Source of the DNA: Udeniomyces pyricola
Taxonomy: Eukaryota > Basidiomycota > Tremellomycetes > Cystofilobasidiales > Mrakiaceae
Assembly: GCA_039545295.1 (NCBI GenBank)
Contig: BCIK01000027.1
Location: 149,781 to 213,780 of the forward strand
Reading direction: 5' to 3'
DNA: 64,000 bases
Each line of letters opens with the position of its first letter. Position 1 is the first letter of the stretch. The notes under the pieces were generated by a model, which was not told the origin of the DNA, searched no databases, and saw only the letters and a program-made list of their open reading frames with translations. Positions 12,123-23,026 of this stretch are shown here, one piece after another. The position numbers and the translations under genes are program-made.

Positions 12123-13399
12123 GTGGGTTTTGGATGGACCCTTAACTGTAAAACTGGCTTTGAAGCCATGCATATACGCCATGCATGCATTCATCCGTCC
12201 ATTAAAACAACATTTTTGGGACTGCTCGACTTCTCGGTTCTTGGGGGGGTTCCACCTACGGTCTTTTTTCTGTCCATGCATGCATACCTCACCTTTCTAT
12301 CATTGCTTAGTGATTTCTGGGTCTTATGTTCGCACACATCTTTCTTTCTCTTCCTTCCTTCCTTCCTATGTCAGGAAACAAAAAAAAACTCTCCAACTCA
12401 TCTCTACTCGTCCTTTCTCTCTTCCCCCCCACCCCCTCTCCCTCTCTCTCTCGCCCCAAAAAAATCTGTAATCATATGGACTACTACTACTATATATGCT
12501 TCTTACCTAGCTCTCGCCAAACTTCCCTTCTCCCCCCCCCCCTTTCCACCCCTTGGTTCTTATTCGTACATATGTAAACCATCTCTCTTTTTTTTTCCTT
12601 CTTCTTGAGGTTTTTTTTTCTTCTTCTTCTTCCTTTTCTTCGTTTTAGACGGACCCTGGACCACCAACATAGCAATCCTCCTCCCCAGAAGTTTATTTTA
12701 TTTTATTTTTATTTCTTTCCCTTCGATCTCGGGAAGGTTGTACTTTTGTTTTAGTATTATCTAATTATTATCGTCTCCCTTCGTCTCGGGAGGATGGATC
12801 CGTTACTAGCTACGATATGTATGTATACATTATATAGCCGCAACGAAATAAATATGATATACATAGACATGTGTGTGAGTGTGTGTGTGTGTGGATGAAC
12901 GCTAGGTGGACGGAATGGGATGGGAACAATCGATATAGCTTATATCATGCGTGCTTATAAATATGGATACAATCTCGTGCCGGCTCAGTTTATTATTATT
13001 TTTCTGCTTCGGATGTCTTCTTGGTTTGTTTGCCCTTTGATTGGACAGACTTTCTCCTCGATCCCGAGATAAAGGCATGCCGAGTTCAGCTAGTTGACTA
13101 GCTGATGGAAAGGAAAGGGGGGGGGGGAGGAGAGGGAGGAAGGGAAAGGGGGGGGGGGGGTTAAGGAAAGTCATGAGGGAGGACCCCACAGCTAGTACCA
13201 TAGAGAGTCCAAGAGGAACAGGGAAAGGTGATCATGATGTCGGTCGACCTTGATCCTTCCTTTCGACGCTCTTTCCCAGCCTACTTTACAAACATCACCC
13301 ACGCTCTCATCACACACACACAAAAAAACAAGAACGAAGGAAAGTCCCTTTCCCCCCCCCCCTTTCCCTCCTCAATCTCCATCAATCATCATCATTCAT
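12123..13399. other. Convergent intergenic region kinase / MFSD1-like gene
   Basis: Low-complexity 3' flanks: repeated tgcatgca-like words near 12165-12290, pyrimidine runs, a TG-rich microsatellite at about 12870-12893, and G runs near 13117-13160. Frames through it are low-complexity and are not credible genes. Confidence 0.6.
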
Positions 13400-16300
13400 T
13401 CATCCCAATTTGACGACGGCGACGCCTAAGAAGACTGCCCAAACAAGCATCAAAAACCCAACGCTTCCCCCAAAGAACCACCTCCCCCGATTCGCTTCGG
13501 CTTTACTCAACGTCAGCCCGAGCAGATGCGCCGAGGGATCGTTCCCATCCTCTGCTGCTGTCACCACCGCTGAAGATGATGGGAAGGATGGGCGAGATGA
13601 GCGAGGGAAGGGAAGGAGGTGGTTGGAAGGGAGGGAAGTCGGAAGAGAGGTTTCGAGGGAAGGTGAAGTGAGAGGGGAAAGGGGAAGGATGACAGTTGGA
13701 TCTAAGGAGTGATCTGGATGATGCTGGAGATGGGAAGAGGAACTCAATTGATGATGGGAATGTCGAGAAGAAGAAGAGGAACCATGATGGTGGTGATGAT
13801 GATGAAGATGATGGGGGTGGTGGTGGTTGCGACGCTGTTGGGAGCGAATCAATGCGCGTGAAGGATCGGAGAAGAGGAGAGGACGACGAGAACTCGTGGA
13901 AAGATGGCGTTTCGAAAAAGATTTGTGATGGTGATGATGATGATGCGAGTGAGATGGATGCTGATAGTGAGGGGTAGAGGAGGAGGAAGAGGAAAAAGAA
14001 GAGGGATTAAAGAAGTGGGAATGGGAAAGTTCCTCTTCCTCCTCTTCTTCCAATCCCTCCCGACCGGTCTCATCGTCCTTCTGCTGGACAGGCTCGTATG
14101 TACCATGCGAAGCCAAGGGAGCGATCGGGGATCGATGCCATGAGAACCACCAGAGGGCAAGGATGGCGAGGAGTTGCAAAGCATTGACGAGAAGGAACGA
14201 TACGAGAAGAAGGCGTGCGGCGGGTGTATCGCGGGGGATCTCGGGATTGGGTAATGAGGGAGACGAAGGATCATCAGGAAGAGAGGTATCGTTCTCGCGG
14301 GTCTGTTGAGCGATGACAGTCGCAAAGGAGTGAAGGAATGAGGATGAGGATGATGGAGAAGTAGCAGGAGCTTGAAGGGTGGACGAGGGCAGGGAAGAGC
14401 CCATCATGTTGGATAGGGATGCCAAGGCTTCCGAGGAAGGTTTCTTATGCTTTGTGTCGAGCAAGAGGCCAGATAGAGTTTGAGCAAGAGTTGTCGATGC
14501 TGCTTCCATCTGGTACGTATATGTGATCCAGAATGCCATCAACGTAAGGAAAGACCAAGGAAGCAGAGGAGAACCATCATGAAGTAATTAGTCAACCAGA
14601 CAAGTGTTGAGGCGATCTCCAAAGAACAACGAGCGTAGAAAAAAAGAACCACAACACCAGCACCTACGCACCGACTTATGAGCACCAAGGGCTGTACTGA
14701 TCCATTCGGCACCCACGAGGCCGGGAACGACAAGCACGAGTAGCAGCGTCGCGAAGCCGTGACCGATCCCAAACGCCACCATTGCCGGCACGGGCGTCCC
14801 CGTCCATGCCACAGGAAGAACCAGCCAAGCGAATGCGCCAAGCGTTAGGATCGAGGCCGTGAGAAGCATTTGATAGACGATCGAAGACCGTCTACCAGAG
14901 GGCGACGCGGAGCGATGGGAATAATCATGGATGTAACCAGCGAGTCTGTTGCTCATATTGTTCGGTATATATGAAAGTGAGGCGTCTACGTTAGCATAGT
15001 CAATCGCCCGAAAAGGGAGGTAAGGGAGTGAATGTAAGACGTAGAACGAACGGATAAAGGAAGATGGATCCAGCGAGAAGGAGGGAGGCATATTGTGCGG
15101 CGGATGAGTCCGAGAGGGTGTATCGGCGCTGGATGAGGTTGCTAATAAAGTGAGAGAGAGGAAAGTAACGCGTTGGGTGAGCTTGTTCTTTGAACAAATG
15201 AAGAAAGGAAGGAGGGAGAAAGAGAGGCAGAAACACAGAAAACGGGACTCACGCGGCAAGATGAAGGAATGGGGACCAGATCGCCCCCGAAAAGACATTG
15301 ACAAGGATGTAGATCCAGAAAACGTCTCCCAACTTGGACAAGTTCATGAGACGCTAAATAAATGAGAACAAAAAAAAGTCGAGTCAGTCTTCTTGCTCGA
15401 CACACTAGGACACCCCCCCCCCCCCCCCNNCCTCTCTGATTCGAAGCAAGCGCAGTTAATCTAAGCAAAACTCCAACGCACCACTTTCCGTCTTTCGATG
15501 ACTTTCTGAGTTGCAATTTCATCGGACGTCAGTTGTGTGTTGTCCGTTGCGACATCAGACGTCGCAGGCCCGTGAATCCGACGGTGATAGATGAGATAAA
15601 GAACATTGACGGCGAAACTCATGCTGTAGAGCCAAACCCAACCAAACCATCAGAAGGAGTCAATCCAAACGCATGCGTCAGGTTAGGACTTGACTTGAAA
15701 TCGAACATAGTGAGGCGGGCTTCTAAGGATGCAGAGTAGGGAAAATCGAGAGAGAGGGTACACATACCCAGCGAGGAGCGTCGACACGACGAAAGGGGCT
15801 CGGCTCCCGAACTTTTCTGCGAGAGGTACCGAGGTGATAGATGACACGAATGAAGCTCCTTTCCCGGCGACGAGACCGAGCGCGAGGGAGACACCGAGGC
15901 CATGATGCGAAAAGTATCGGACAATGCTGAACGGACCAAAGATTGGGATTCCAAAGCAAAGTCAGCGACGCGTCTGAATGGGTGGGTGTACTCTTTCTGA
16001 AGGGAAACGACAGGTCTCATTCATGATTAATTGATTCATGGCAAGATGTGACTGACATAGTTTCCTGAGCGACCGCGAGAGGGTTAACTCCGCATCCAAA
16101 GATCCACAGCCCGAGTGTCATGAATTTGACGCTTCCGACGCCCGTGCCGCCATCGGATGAGGCACACATGACGATAAATTGACCGACAAAGATGAGTGAC
16201 GTCGCAATAACAGAGGCAAGGGGAGTACCGAGACGAGCAATGATGATACCCCCCAAGAGGGGTGTCCATGAATTGTTCAGACTGGAGTCAAGGGGGGAGG

Positions 16301-17369
16301 GGAGGTGGATCGTGATTGTTGAGAGGTGGGGATGAGTCAAAATGAGGAGTGAACAGTCGCGGGAAGGAAACATGGGATATGGTGAATCAGCCACAAGTCA
16401 GCCGTAGAAAACCTGAATATGCACAAGATATCTCATGCGGCTTGCAACATGTGCTCAAGCATGAGGCCCAGCGGAAAACCCAAACCCCAGCCAGCCCCGT
16501 GATCTTTGGCCGGTCGGCTACACAAGAAACCGCATGTACAGATCGACAAATGTGATCTCTTTGGTAGACGCCTCTTCCTCATCAACCCAAGCCTCTTCCT
16601 GTTCCCAGCACCAAACATCAAGCCCGAGGTGGGGATAGAAGCGCAGAAATCAACGTGGAAGGCGTCGCAGATGATGGATAGCTAGTGTCGACGTCATGAT
16701 CTTCCCCAAAGTCGCCAGAAACCGACGCAGCCGACTTACGAAAACGCAGCGAGCATGAGAGAAAATTGGGTGTTGTTCGTGCCCATTTCACGTTGGAGTC
16801 TTGATTTGAGAGGACCAAGGAGGTACGATCCACTAGAGGAAACGAAAGAAAATGCACATTTGAAACACACCGACGCAGCAAGGCAAAGCAGAGAAGAAGA
16901 ATCAAAAGGAAATATCAACCGGTCTATTCTGTCCTCGGATCATCTTCCTCTCTGACTTAACGAACCCATCGACGTACTAATGACTCCCTACACTCAATAG
17001 ACAAGCTACGAATAGAGCAAACGCTCGCTCCCAACGTTCATCCCGCCCACCGTCGTCCCCATCCTCACTTTCCGTCGTCGTCAGCGAAGTCGTCTCGTCA
17101 CCTCCTCGTCCTTCTGGGTCACTGCAACAACTGCCGCTATCGTCGTCTCCCTCATCATCTGTGTCACTTGCACTTCCGAGGGCTTCTTCTGGCGGATCCG
17201 TGTAGAGTGGTTGCGATCGTTGATAGATTGGCGAAGCAGGTTCGGTTGATTTGGTCGATGACGAGGGTTGGGTAGACATGGTCGCTGGTGGGGTGGGAGG
17301 TTCAAGGTGGATGGTTGGAAGGGAAGTGGATGGGGGTTTGTGGCGGCTGGTATGACTAGGGGCTGTCAT
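13400..17369 (-). CDS. MFSD1-like major facilitator superfamily transporter
   Basis: An 863-residue, 12-helix transporter related to animal MFSD1, a lysosomal solute carrier. Exons: 17369..16978, 16832..16740, 16281..16057, 15926..15768, 15623..15482, 15353..15253, 15141..15052, 14951..14672 and 14509..13400. An N-terminal acidic tail of about 120 residues precedes helix 1. MGTNNTQFSLMLAAFSLNNS, TPLLGGIIIARLG and FGCGVNPLAVAQET follow the MFSD1 pattern (FGIGGESLAVAQNT in animals). Later blocks are VRYFSHHGLGVSLALGL, RYTLSDSSAAQYASLLL and FGIGHGFATLLL. The junction between exons 7 and 8 is the least certain: the frame fits gttcgt joined to atgag, but another acceptor lies nearby. A loop of about 218 residues between the last two helices is extremely rich in His and Ser. 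Two N bases lie in an intron poly-C run. Location at the vacuole is inferred from the animal relative. Confidence 0.88.
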
Positions 17370-17630
17370 GACCGCAGCAGTAAGTAGAGCGAGGTCACGT
17401 AGGTGAGAAGAGGTCGAAGGGCTAAAGGGGAGTGAAGAGAAACGATAGTCGATGGCTGTTGGGGGTCATCGATCCATCATCCATCGTCGTCACTTTGTCG
17501 TCACCGAGTTGAATATCGCCGATCACATTCCAGGGTTCCATGCACCCACCGTACGGTAACCATTTATGGATGTCTTCTCTCTCTTTCTTTATCATTATTA
17601 TATATATCGTTATTCTCATCATCATTCATA

Positions 17631-19356
17631 TCACTCAACGTTGGACCAAACCTTGACGACCTCATCCAACTCCTCCAATTTCTCGCACAACTGCTCTACG
17701 CTCTCGGCCGCTTCCTCCTCGATGCCTTCACCCGCGTACGCGGATCCGTCGGCAAGCTCCGTCGACGCGTCCTCGATGGCGTGAGAGACGTGGAGTGGGT
17801 TCAGAGCGAGGTACGCCAGGTCAAACGATTGGACACAGAGGGAATGTGGGGGAGAAGATAGCGTCGTGGCGATTGATGTCAGGAGGGTCGGGGGCGTGAT
17901 AACCTAAGTCGGTTCGTTGGGGATCCAGAGATGTTAGGAAGAAATGACGTTGGTGCAGTGAGCCAATTGAATGCGTCGTCCTCCCAACGGAATTCTTTCC
18001 TCCATTATAGAACATCCATCCCAAGCGACCAAGATTCAAGATTGAGACTGAAAACTATCTGGCTACGACCCAAACGAGGATCGTACTGTCGTGAAAAGAA
18101 GAAGAAAAGACTAAACGTACCTCAATCACTTTTTGCCCAACCTCATTCACCCCTTCCCTCACATCCTCCGCTTCCGCCTCCAAAGCCGCCTCAAACACGG
18201 CATCGAAATCCAGCTGAGCACCATTGGGATTATTCGAAGCGGCGGCATCGAGGGTGATGAGACCTTTGCGTTCAAAGAGGTACGCTGTGCTCGCGAGACT
18301 CGCCCCGGCTTTGCCCAGGATGATATTGACGTCTCTGAGCGTTCGATTGGCATTGTCCGTCTCGGTTTCTCTGATCGCATGTGAGAGCAGCAAGTGAACA
18401 TTAGGATTGTATGTCTAAAGATCTCAAGATATGCGTCATAGGGTGATACAAGATGGTATGGTTACTTACATGACTAGCGCAACGGTACCGTTCAGGCAAG
18501 TAGCTTCATACGTCTTTTTGATCAGGGGTTTGTCATCGCTTGGGATACCCAATGCTCGTCTACATGAACGAATCGACCGAAGCGTATCAACCAAGAAACA
18601 AAGGTACCAGACCATTGTTACCACACATTCGACCTCTGAAAGATGCCATCAACCCTTGATTCTTTGTCTGGACTGCTCCAATATTGTGGCCTAAGAGACA
18701 ACTGAGCTGCTGATGACTCCTCCTGCTGCTGCTTCAGTAGAAATGCTATGACTGACTTTCGTTGCCGTTCGATCGTCTCCTTGGGTATAGCCGCGGCCGA
18801 CGCTGCTTTCAACGCCGCGAGGAATCTAGCGTCGAGATTGGGATCCGAGCCTTTAGGCACAAGTTTCCCAGCGGTATTGATCGCCTGTTGAACGGTTTCG
18901 ATGACGTCAAGTCAAGTCAGTCGTCAGTGAAGTGATCCAAAAAAGTGACCTTTCACGCATGAAAAGGAGAGGACGAAAGGAATGATGCGCTTTCTTGTTT
19001 CTTTTTCACATAACTTGGGCCAGATTTGCGTCGTTCAAAGGGCAAATCACCACAGACGGATGGAGCTGTCGAACGTAATCACGGACCTGGCAGAGTTTAT
19101 GGGTCATCTTCCCTCGACTGACATCGGCGATGCCTTTACTGCGTTTGATAGTGCTCCACTTTGAGTGACCCGCTTGAAGCAAAGGTGTCGTGCTAAACGG
19201 CCTCGTGCAACAGGAACAGGGATGGCTAGAGCGAACGCTGGCGATACGGAGTGGGACAGGAACGTGGACGGCAGCTGGAGACTTGATTATGGATTGAGAT
19301 AAGATGGGGTGAAGGGAGCGTCGGAATCTGGTGGTGGTCGAGGTTAGTGGAAGCAT
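17631..19356 (-). CDS. TACO1: TACO1/YebC-family mitochondrial translation activator
   Basis: The TACO1/YebC family supports mitochondrial translation; human TACO1 is needed for COX1 synthesis. Exons: 19356..19087, 18884..18757, 18559..18470, 18370..18121 and 17903..17631 give 336 residues. The first 60 or so residues are Arg/Ser-rich with few acidic residues, fitting a mitochondrial presequence, and the family signature AGHSKWSTIKRSKG follows. Then come GSDPNLDARFLAALKAA, IPKETIER, the PLIKKTYEA block, TETDNANRTLRDV and AYLFERKGLI, all in family order. The C-terminal domain includes DLAYLALNPLHV and ends EELDEVVKVWSNVE. I chose the Met at 19356 over an upstream in-frame Met at 19638 because the intervening sequence looks like leader. 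The divergent start of the neighbouring + gene is 309 bases away. Confidence 0.92.
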
Positions 19357-19665
19357 GAGAAAGCAACGTGAGCTTGAGAAGTTGGGAACGGTATGATGAT
19401 GATCAATCTTCAACAAATTGAAGGAGGTCGATGGTCGATATAGATGTTCGACAACGTCAATACCGTTGCCAACAGGGGCAATCGGCAAAACGAAATGATT
19501 GACAAAGCTGTGCAAGGCCCACACTGCACACAGCCGGCCAAGCCACCCATCCAGCATGATCACCAACCGTTTCTTACATACCCTGATTATAATTGACACA
19601 CCTGCAGCTACATACCACTCCCACCACCTTGTCACCACCCACCCTGTTCTCTCTCGTCACCAACC
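19357..19665. promoter_or_regulatory. Divergent promoter region TACO1 / unknown gene
   Basis: A 309-base gap separates two divergent start codons, so both promoters must lie here. I see no motif I can name with confidence. Confidence 0.5.
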
Positions 19666-21002
19666 ATGTCCACTCCAACTATTCCCCAACCCTCAGCTGA
19701 CGCCAAGATGCAACTCGCCCAATCCACTGTCGTCATTCCTAAAGCCATCCTGGCTCAACTCCCCCCACCAAGCACTGCTCAACTCATGTTTGACCTCGAA
19801 GACGTCCCAGACGACGGCGGGTTTGGCTTGCCCGAGTTTGCCGAGGGTTACATCTTTCGTCAGTTCACCACTACCCCTCCATTTTCTATATATATATATC
19901 TTTGGTTTGGTCTTGATTTGTTCGTTCTTGGACTTTTGGGCTTGGAAAACGTTGTTGGAGAGTCGACGATGATGATGATGACGATTCGATATTCGATCCT
20001 TTCATCCTGCCTCTTTCTTGCCGTCCTAATCTCACTCTACCCATACTAATATAACCTGTTCACCTTATCTATCCAACATTCAATCTCATTCATTTAGACC
20101 AAACCGGTATTGCCTCTCACAAATCCCTTTCCTCCCGTCGTACCCACCGCATCACCGACCCGACCATCCTCTCTGCCAACAAGCTCGCCACCACCTCCGG
20201 TCGCCTCCCTTCCCAACCCGATACTGAACTCTCCTCGGAACTCCACGAAGAACTCCTCTTGGGCGTCGCGAGAAACCTGTTTGCGCATGAACTGATGAAG
20301 TCGTGTAGTGTGTGTGGGAAGGCGACGGAAGCGGCGTATGTGTCCTCGTGAGTGTTTGGAAGGGTCGGTCTTGCTTTTTTGCGAAGAAAACGTTACGCTG
20401 AGGTCTTAAGGGTTTTTTTTTTTTTTTTTTGGTCCACCACGGATCTGTCCTATCTCTGTGTCCCGAGCGAGAGAGAGGGAGAGAGAGATGGCCTGAAACA
20501 GAGAGGGAAATCATAGCTCCTCACGTGACTGTGTAACGTTGAGATACTTCTTCTAAGACTGACTATCTACTCTTTTCGTTCATTTTTCCTTTTTCGTGGC
20601 ACACATGGGGTTTTTCATTGACTCAGGATCGTCTGTGGTACGTTTTCTTATTCTTCTTCTTCCTCTTCTTGGTTTCTTGAGCTATTTACACGTAGGAATC
20701 AATATATATATATATATTTAAAACCGATCATCCTGTCAATCTTTCCTTCCGACTTCCTCACTTTCTTTGTTCGTCGTCCACCTCTTCTCGCAACGAAACT
20801 GAATCTAAATTCTTATCATCTACTTCCCCTCTGGTCTCCTTTTTCTTCTCTTTCTGCAGACTACACGACGAAACCGTACATTGTCGATCAATGGGCCCCT
20901 CTATGCGAGGAAGAAGGTCCATGTCACGATCACCTCGACGCGAAAGAAGTCGAGGTCCGAGAAGCCGTTGGGAAAGTCGTTGGAGAGGATAAGATGGCTT
21001 AG
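19666..21002 (+). CDS. Small unknown protein with Cys/His cluster
   Basis: I do not recognise this family. Exons 19666..19858, 20098..20347, 20627..20637 and 20860..21002 give 198 residues. The third exon is only 11 bases; removing it shifts the frame. The N-terminal half is Pro/Ser/Gln-rich, then DLEDVPDDGGFGLPEF. A helical segment, SSELHEELLLGVARNLFAHE, is followed by CSVCGK, IVC, a single Cys in PLCEEEG and CHDH, spaced as a possible metal-binding cluster. The C-terminus is acidic. No signal peptide or membrane segment is seen. The gene model rests on splice signals and frame continuity, not on a named homologue. Confidence 0.78.
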
Positions 21003-21550
21003 GGAATGTTTATATATGTGCATGTGTGTGTTTATGTATGTTTCTGGTCTTTTTTACTTCTCGCTTTTTTTTCTGCTTTTTTTTTTTTTTTTTTTCAAAA
21101 TGAAGAAAAGAAAAAGGCTGTTTGATTGATGGGAGGTGAATGTGTTGTGTAAGGCCATTGTGAAGACACAGGATCGATTCAAGATGGTCAGGTCGAGAAG
21201 CAACTATATATGAATCGAAACGTGAGATAAGATTATAGGGTATTGCACGTTGTTGGCATCAAGGGCACATCGCGGATCAAGAGTCGATCCAGCTATACAT
21301 ATACATACATATATATATGTATGCTCTTGTCAGACATAATGATCGTCATCCTGCCTGGTCCATATGACGTTGTAAATCCGGGGTTCTACAGTAGTACGTG
21401 ATTCAATCGTTACCCGAGTCGATCGAACATGAGAAACGACATCTTTCCCAAATATAATCCAACGCTAACCCATTCCTTTCNCCCCNCNCCCCTCCNTCCC
21501 CCCCCCCCCCTTTCCATCCATCAGAGTTTCCACCCACTTCAGCTTTCCCA
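21003..21550. other. Convergent intergenic region, unknown gene / BolA
   Basis: 3' flanks of two convergent genes. It includes tatatgtat-rich sequence near 21293-21322 and a poly-C stretch with four undetermined bases near 21481-21496. No gene is seen. Confidence 0.6.
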
Positions 21551-22621
21551 TCAATTCCCATCTTCGTCTTCCAACTTGAGGCTCAATGCGTGGAGTCCCC
21601 TAGCAAACTCATCGGCGAGAGCGGTGTTCACGAGTCGATGACGAGCGATTCGGTTCTTGCCTTGAAAAGCGGCCGAAGCGAGGTGGACGAAGAAGTCTGA
21701 ATGCCAGATGAAAAGGAAAGAAAGAACAAAGGCAGATGAGATGGAGGCGTGCAAAGTGGGGTTAGGTGGTAAGAGGGGGGAGGGGGGGGGGGTTAGTTTA
21801 TGGGAGATTGATATGAGTTATCTCTTGAGTTCCGTTTGGAAAAGGTAGCATGCGTTGGTCAACGCAAGACGTGCCCTCAGGTCTGCAAGCAATAATACCC
21901 ACCATCATGATCATGATGATGATGGTTTGATAATAATAACAAAACGAACAGGAAGGAAAAATGAAGAAAAGAAAAAAAAACTAAAGAACTGACGAGTCTC
22001 TCCTGTGAAGGCGCCTTGGACTTTCATGGGTGCATGATGGGCGTGCTTAGACGAGTCGTTTCGGATCTCCAACCGAGTCGGATCGAATTGCGTTTCGAGC
22101 TGTCATTCCCCATTCCATTTCATGCCGATGATGACGACAAGGACGACGACGGCGACGATGACGATGATGATGATGATGGGGAGAGAGATGGGTAAGCATG
22201 GTGTGGTTAGTAAGGGTTCCGAAAGTGAGGGTAAGAGGAAGGAAGGAAGGTTGATGATGTGTGGGAGAGACCGACGACGATGATGATTGTGGCATCTTGA
22301 GAGGTTTGATCCGACCGACTGACTGACTGACTGACTAACTGACTGGCTGACTGGACTCACTTTGGATCGAATAGATTCCTCCATGGTCGCGATGGGAACT
22401 TTGATGGGCTGTCTTGTATCTTGAGGAGGGACGACGGATGAAGGCGACGTCAAAGTTGAAGTACTCGCAGCAGCGGTAGTAGAGGATGATGGAGAAGAAG
22501 AAGCCATGGTTCGGAAGGTTGAAGAGGCCGATGATGGTTTCGAGGCGAGGACGATGAAGTGGGAACGAGGACAGACAGCGAAGGATCGGAAGAGGGAGAA
22601 GGTGGAAGAAGAGTGGTTCAT
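21551..22621 (-). CDS. BOL1: BolA-family protein (Bol1/Uvi31 type)
   Basis: BolA proteins work with monothiol glutaredoxins in iron-sulfur cluster handling. Exons 22621..22361, 22099..21994 and 21696..21551 give 170 residues. The N-terminal 87 residues are Ser/Ala/Arg-rich and could direct the protein to mitochondria; a second Met at 22507 would give a shorter form. The BolA fold spans exons 2 and 3: NDSSKHAHHAPMK, GAFTGETHFFVHLASAAFQG, then KNRIARHRLV with the invariant His, and GLHALSLKL near the end. The order and spacing match Uvi31/Bol1. Intron 1 begins with an unusual ladder of 4-base repeats. Whether this is the cytosolic or mitochondrial paralogue is not certain. Confidence 0.93.
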
Positions 22622-23026
22622 AGGATGATGAGTCGCGACCTGTTTACTGTTAGCTAGATGCGGGCGATACAATACAATCAGGGTGGATGGATGGAATGTG
22701 GATGAATGATCGTCATCGTGTTTGATGAATATCGATCATCATCATCATGGTCCTTTCTTTCCTTCGGCCAGACCAAAGGTTACGTTACTTTACCCACAAT
22801 GATCGTCCTGGCTTATCATCCCATCCTATCAAAATCTTCCTCATTATGAAATCTTCTTCACATGCTCATCACGTTCCCAAGCAAGCAGACCTTTTACTAG
22901 CTACAGTAAAGAGCACTAGACACGATATCTAATGTATATATATAGCTCCTATCTCGGTCCAGATCGCCTCCTCTCCAAGTCGACCGACGTCCTCCTCCAC
23001 ACCTATAACCATCCGCTTATCCGCTT
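22622..23026. promoter_or_regulatory. Region between BolA start and AVT gene stop
   Basis: About 405 bases between two co-oriented minus-strand genes. It should carry the BolA promoter and the 3' end of the transporter gene. It contains a short TCA/ATC-rich run near 22738-22749. No other signal is named. Confidence 0.5.

Noticed and set aside
12040..12608. Frames after the kinase stop
   Set aside because: Low-complexity shadows in a convergent 3' region.
19357..19638. Longer TACO1 start at 19638
   Set aside because: The extra 94 residues lack family similarity and lie in the divergent promoter; the Met at 19356 begins a good mitochondrial presequence.
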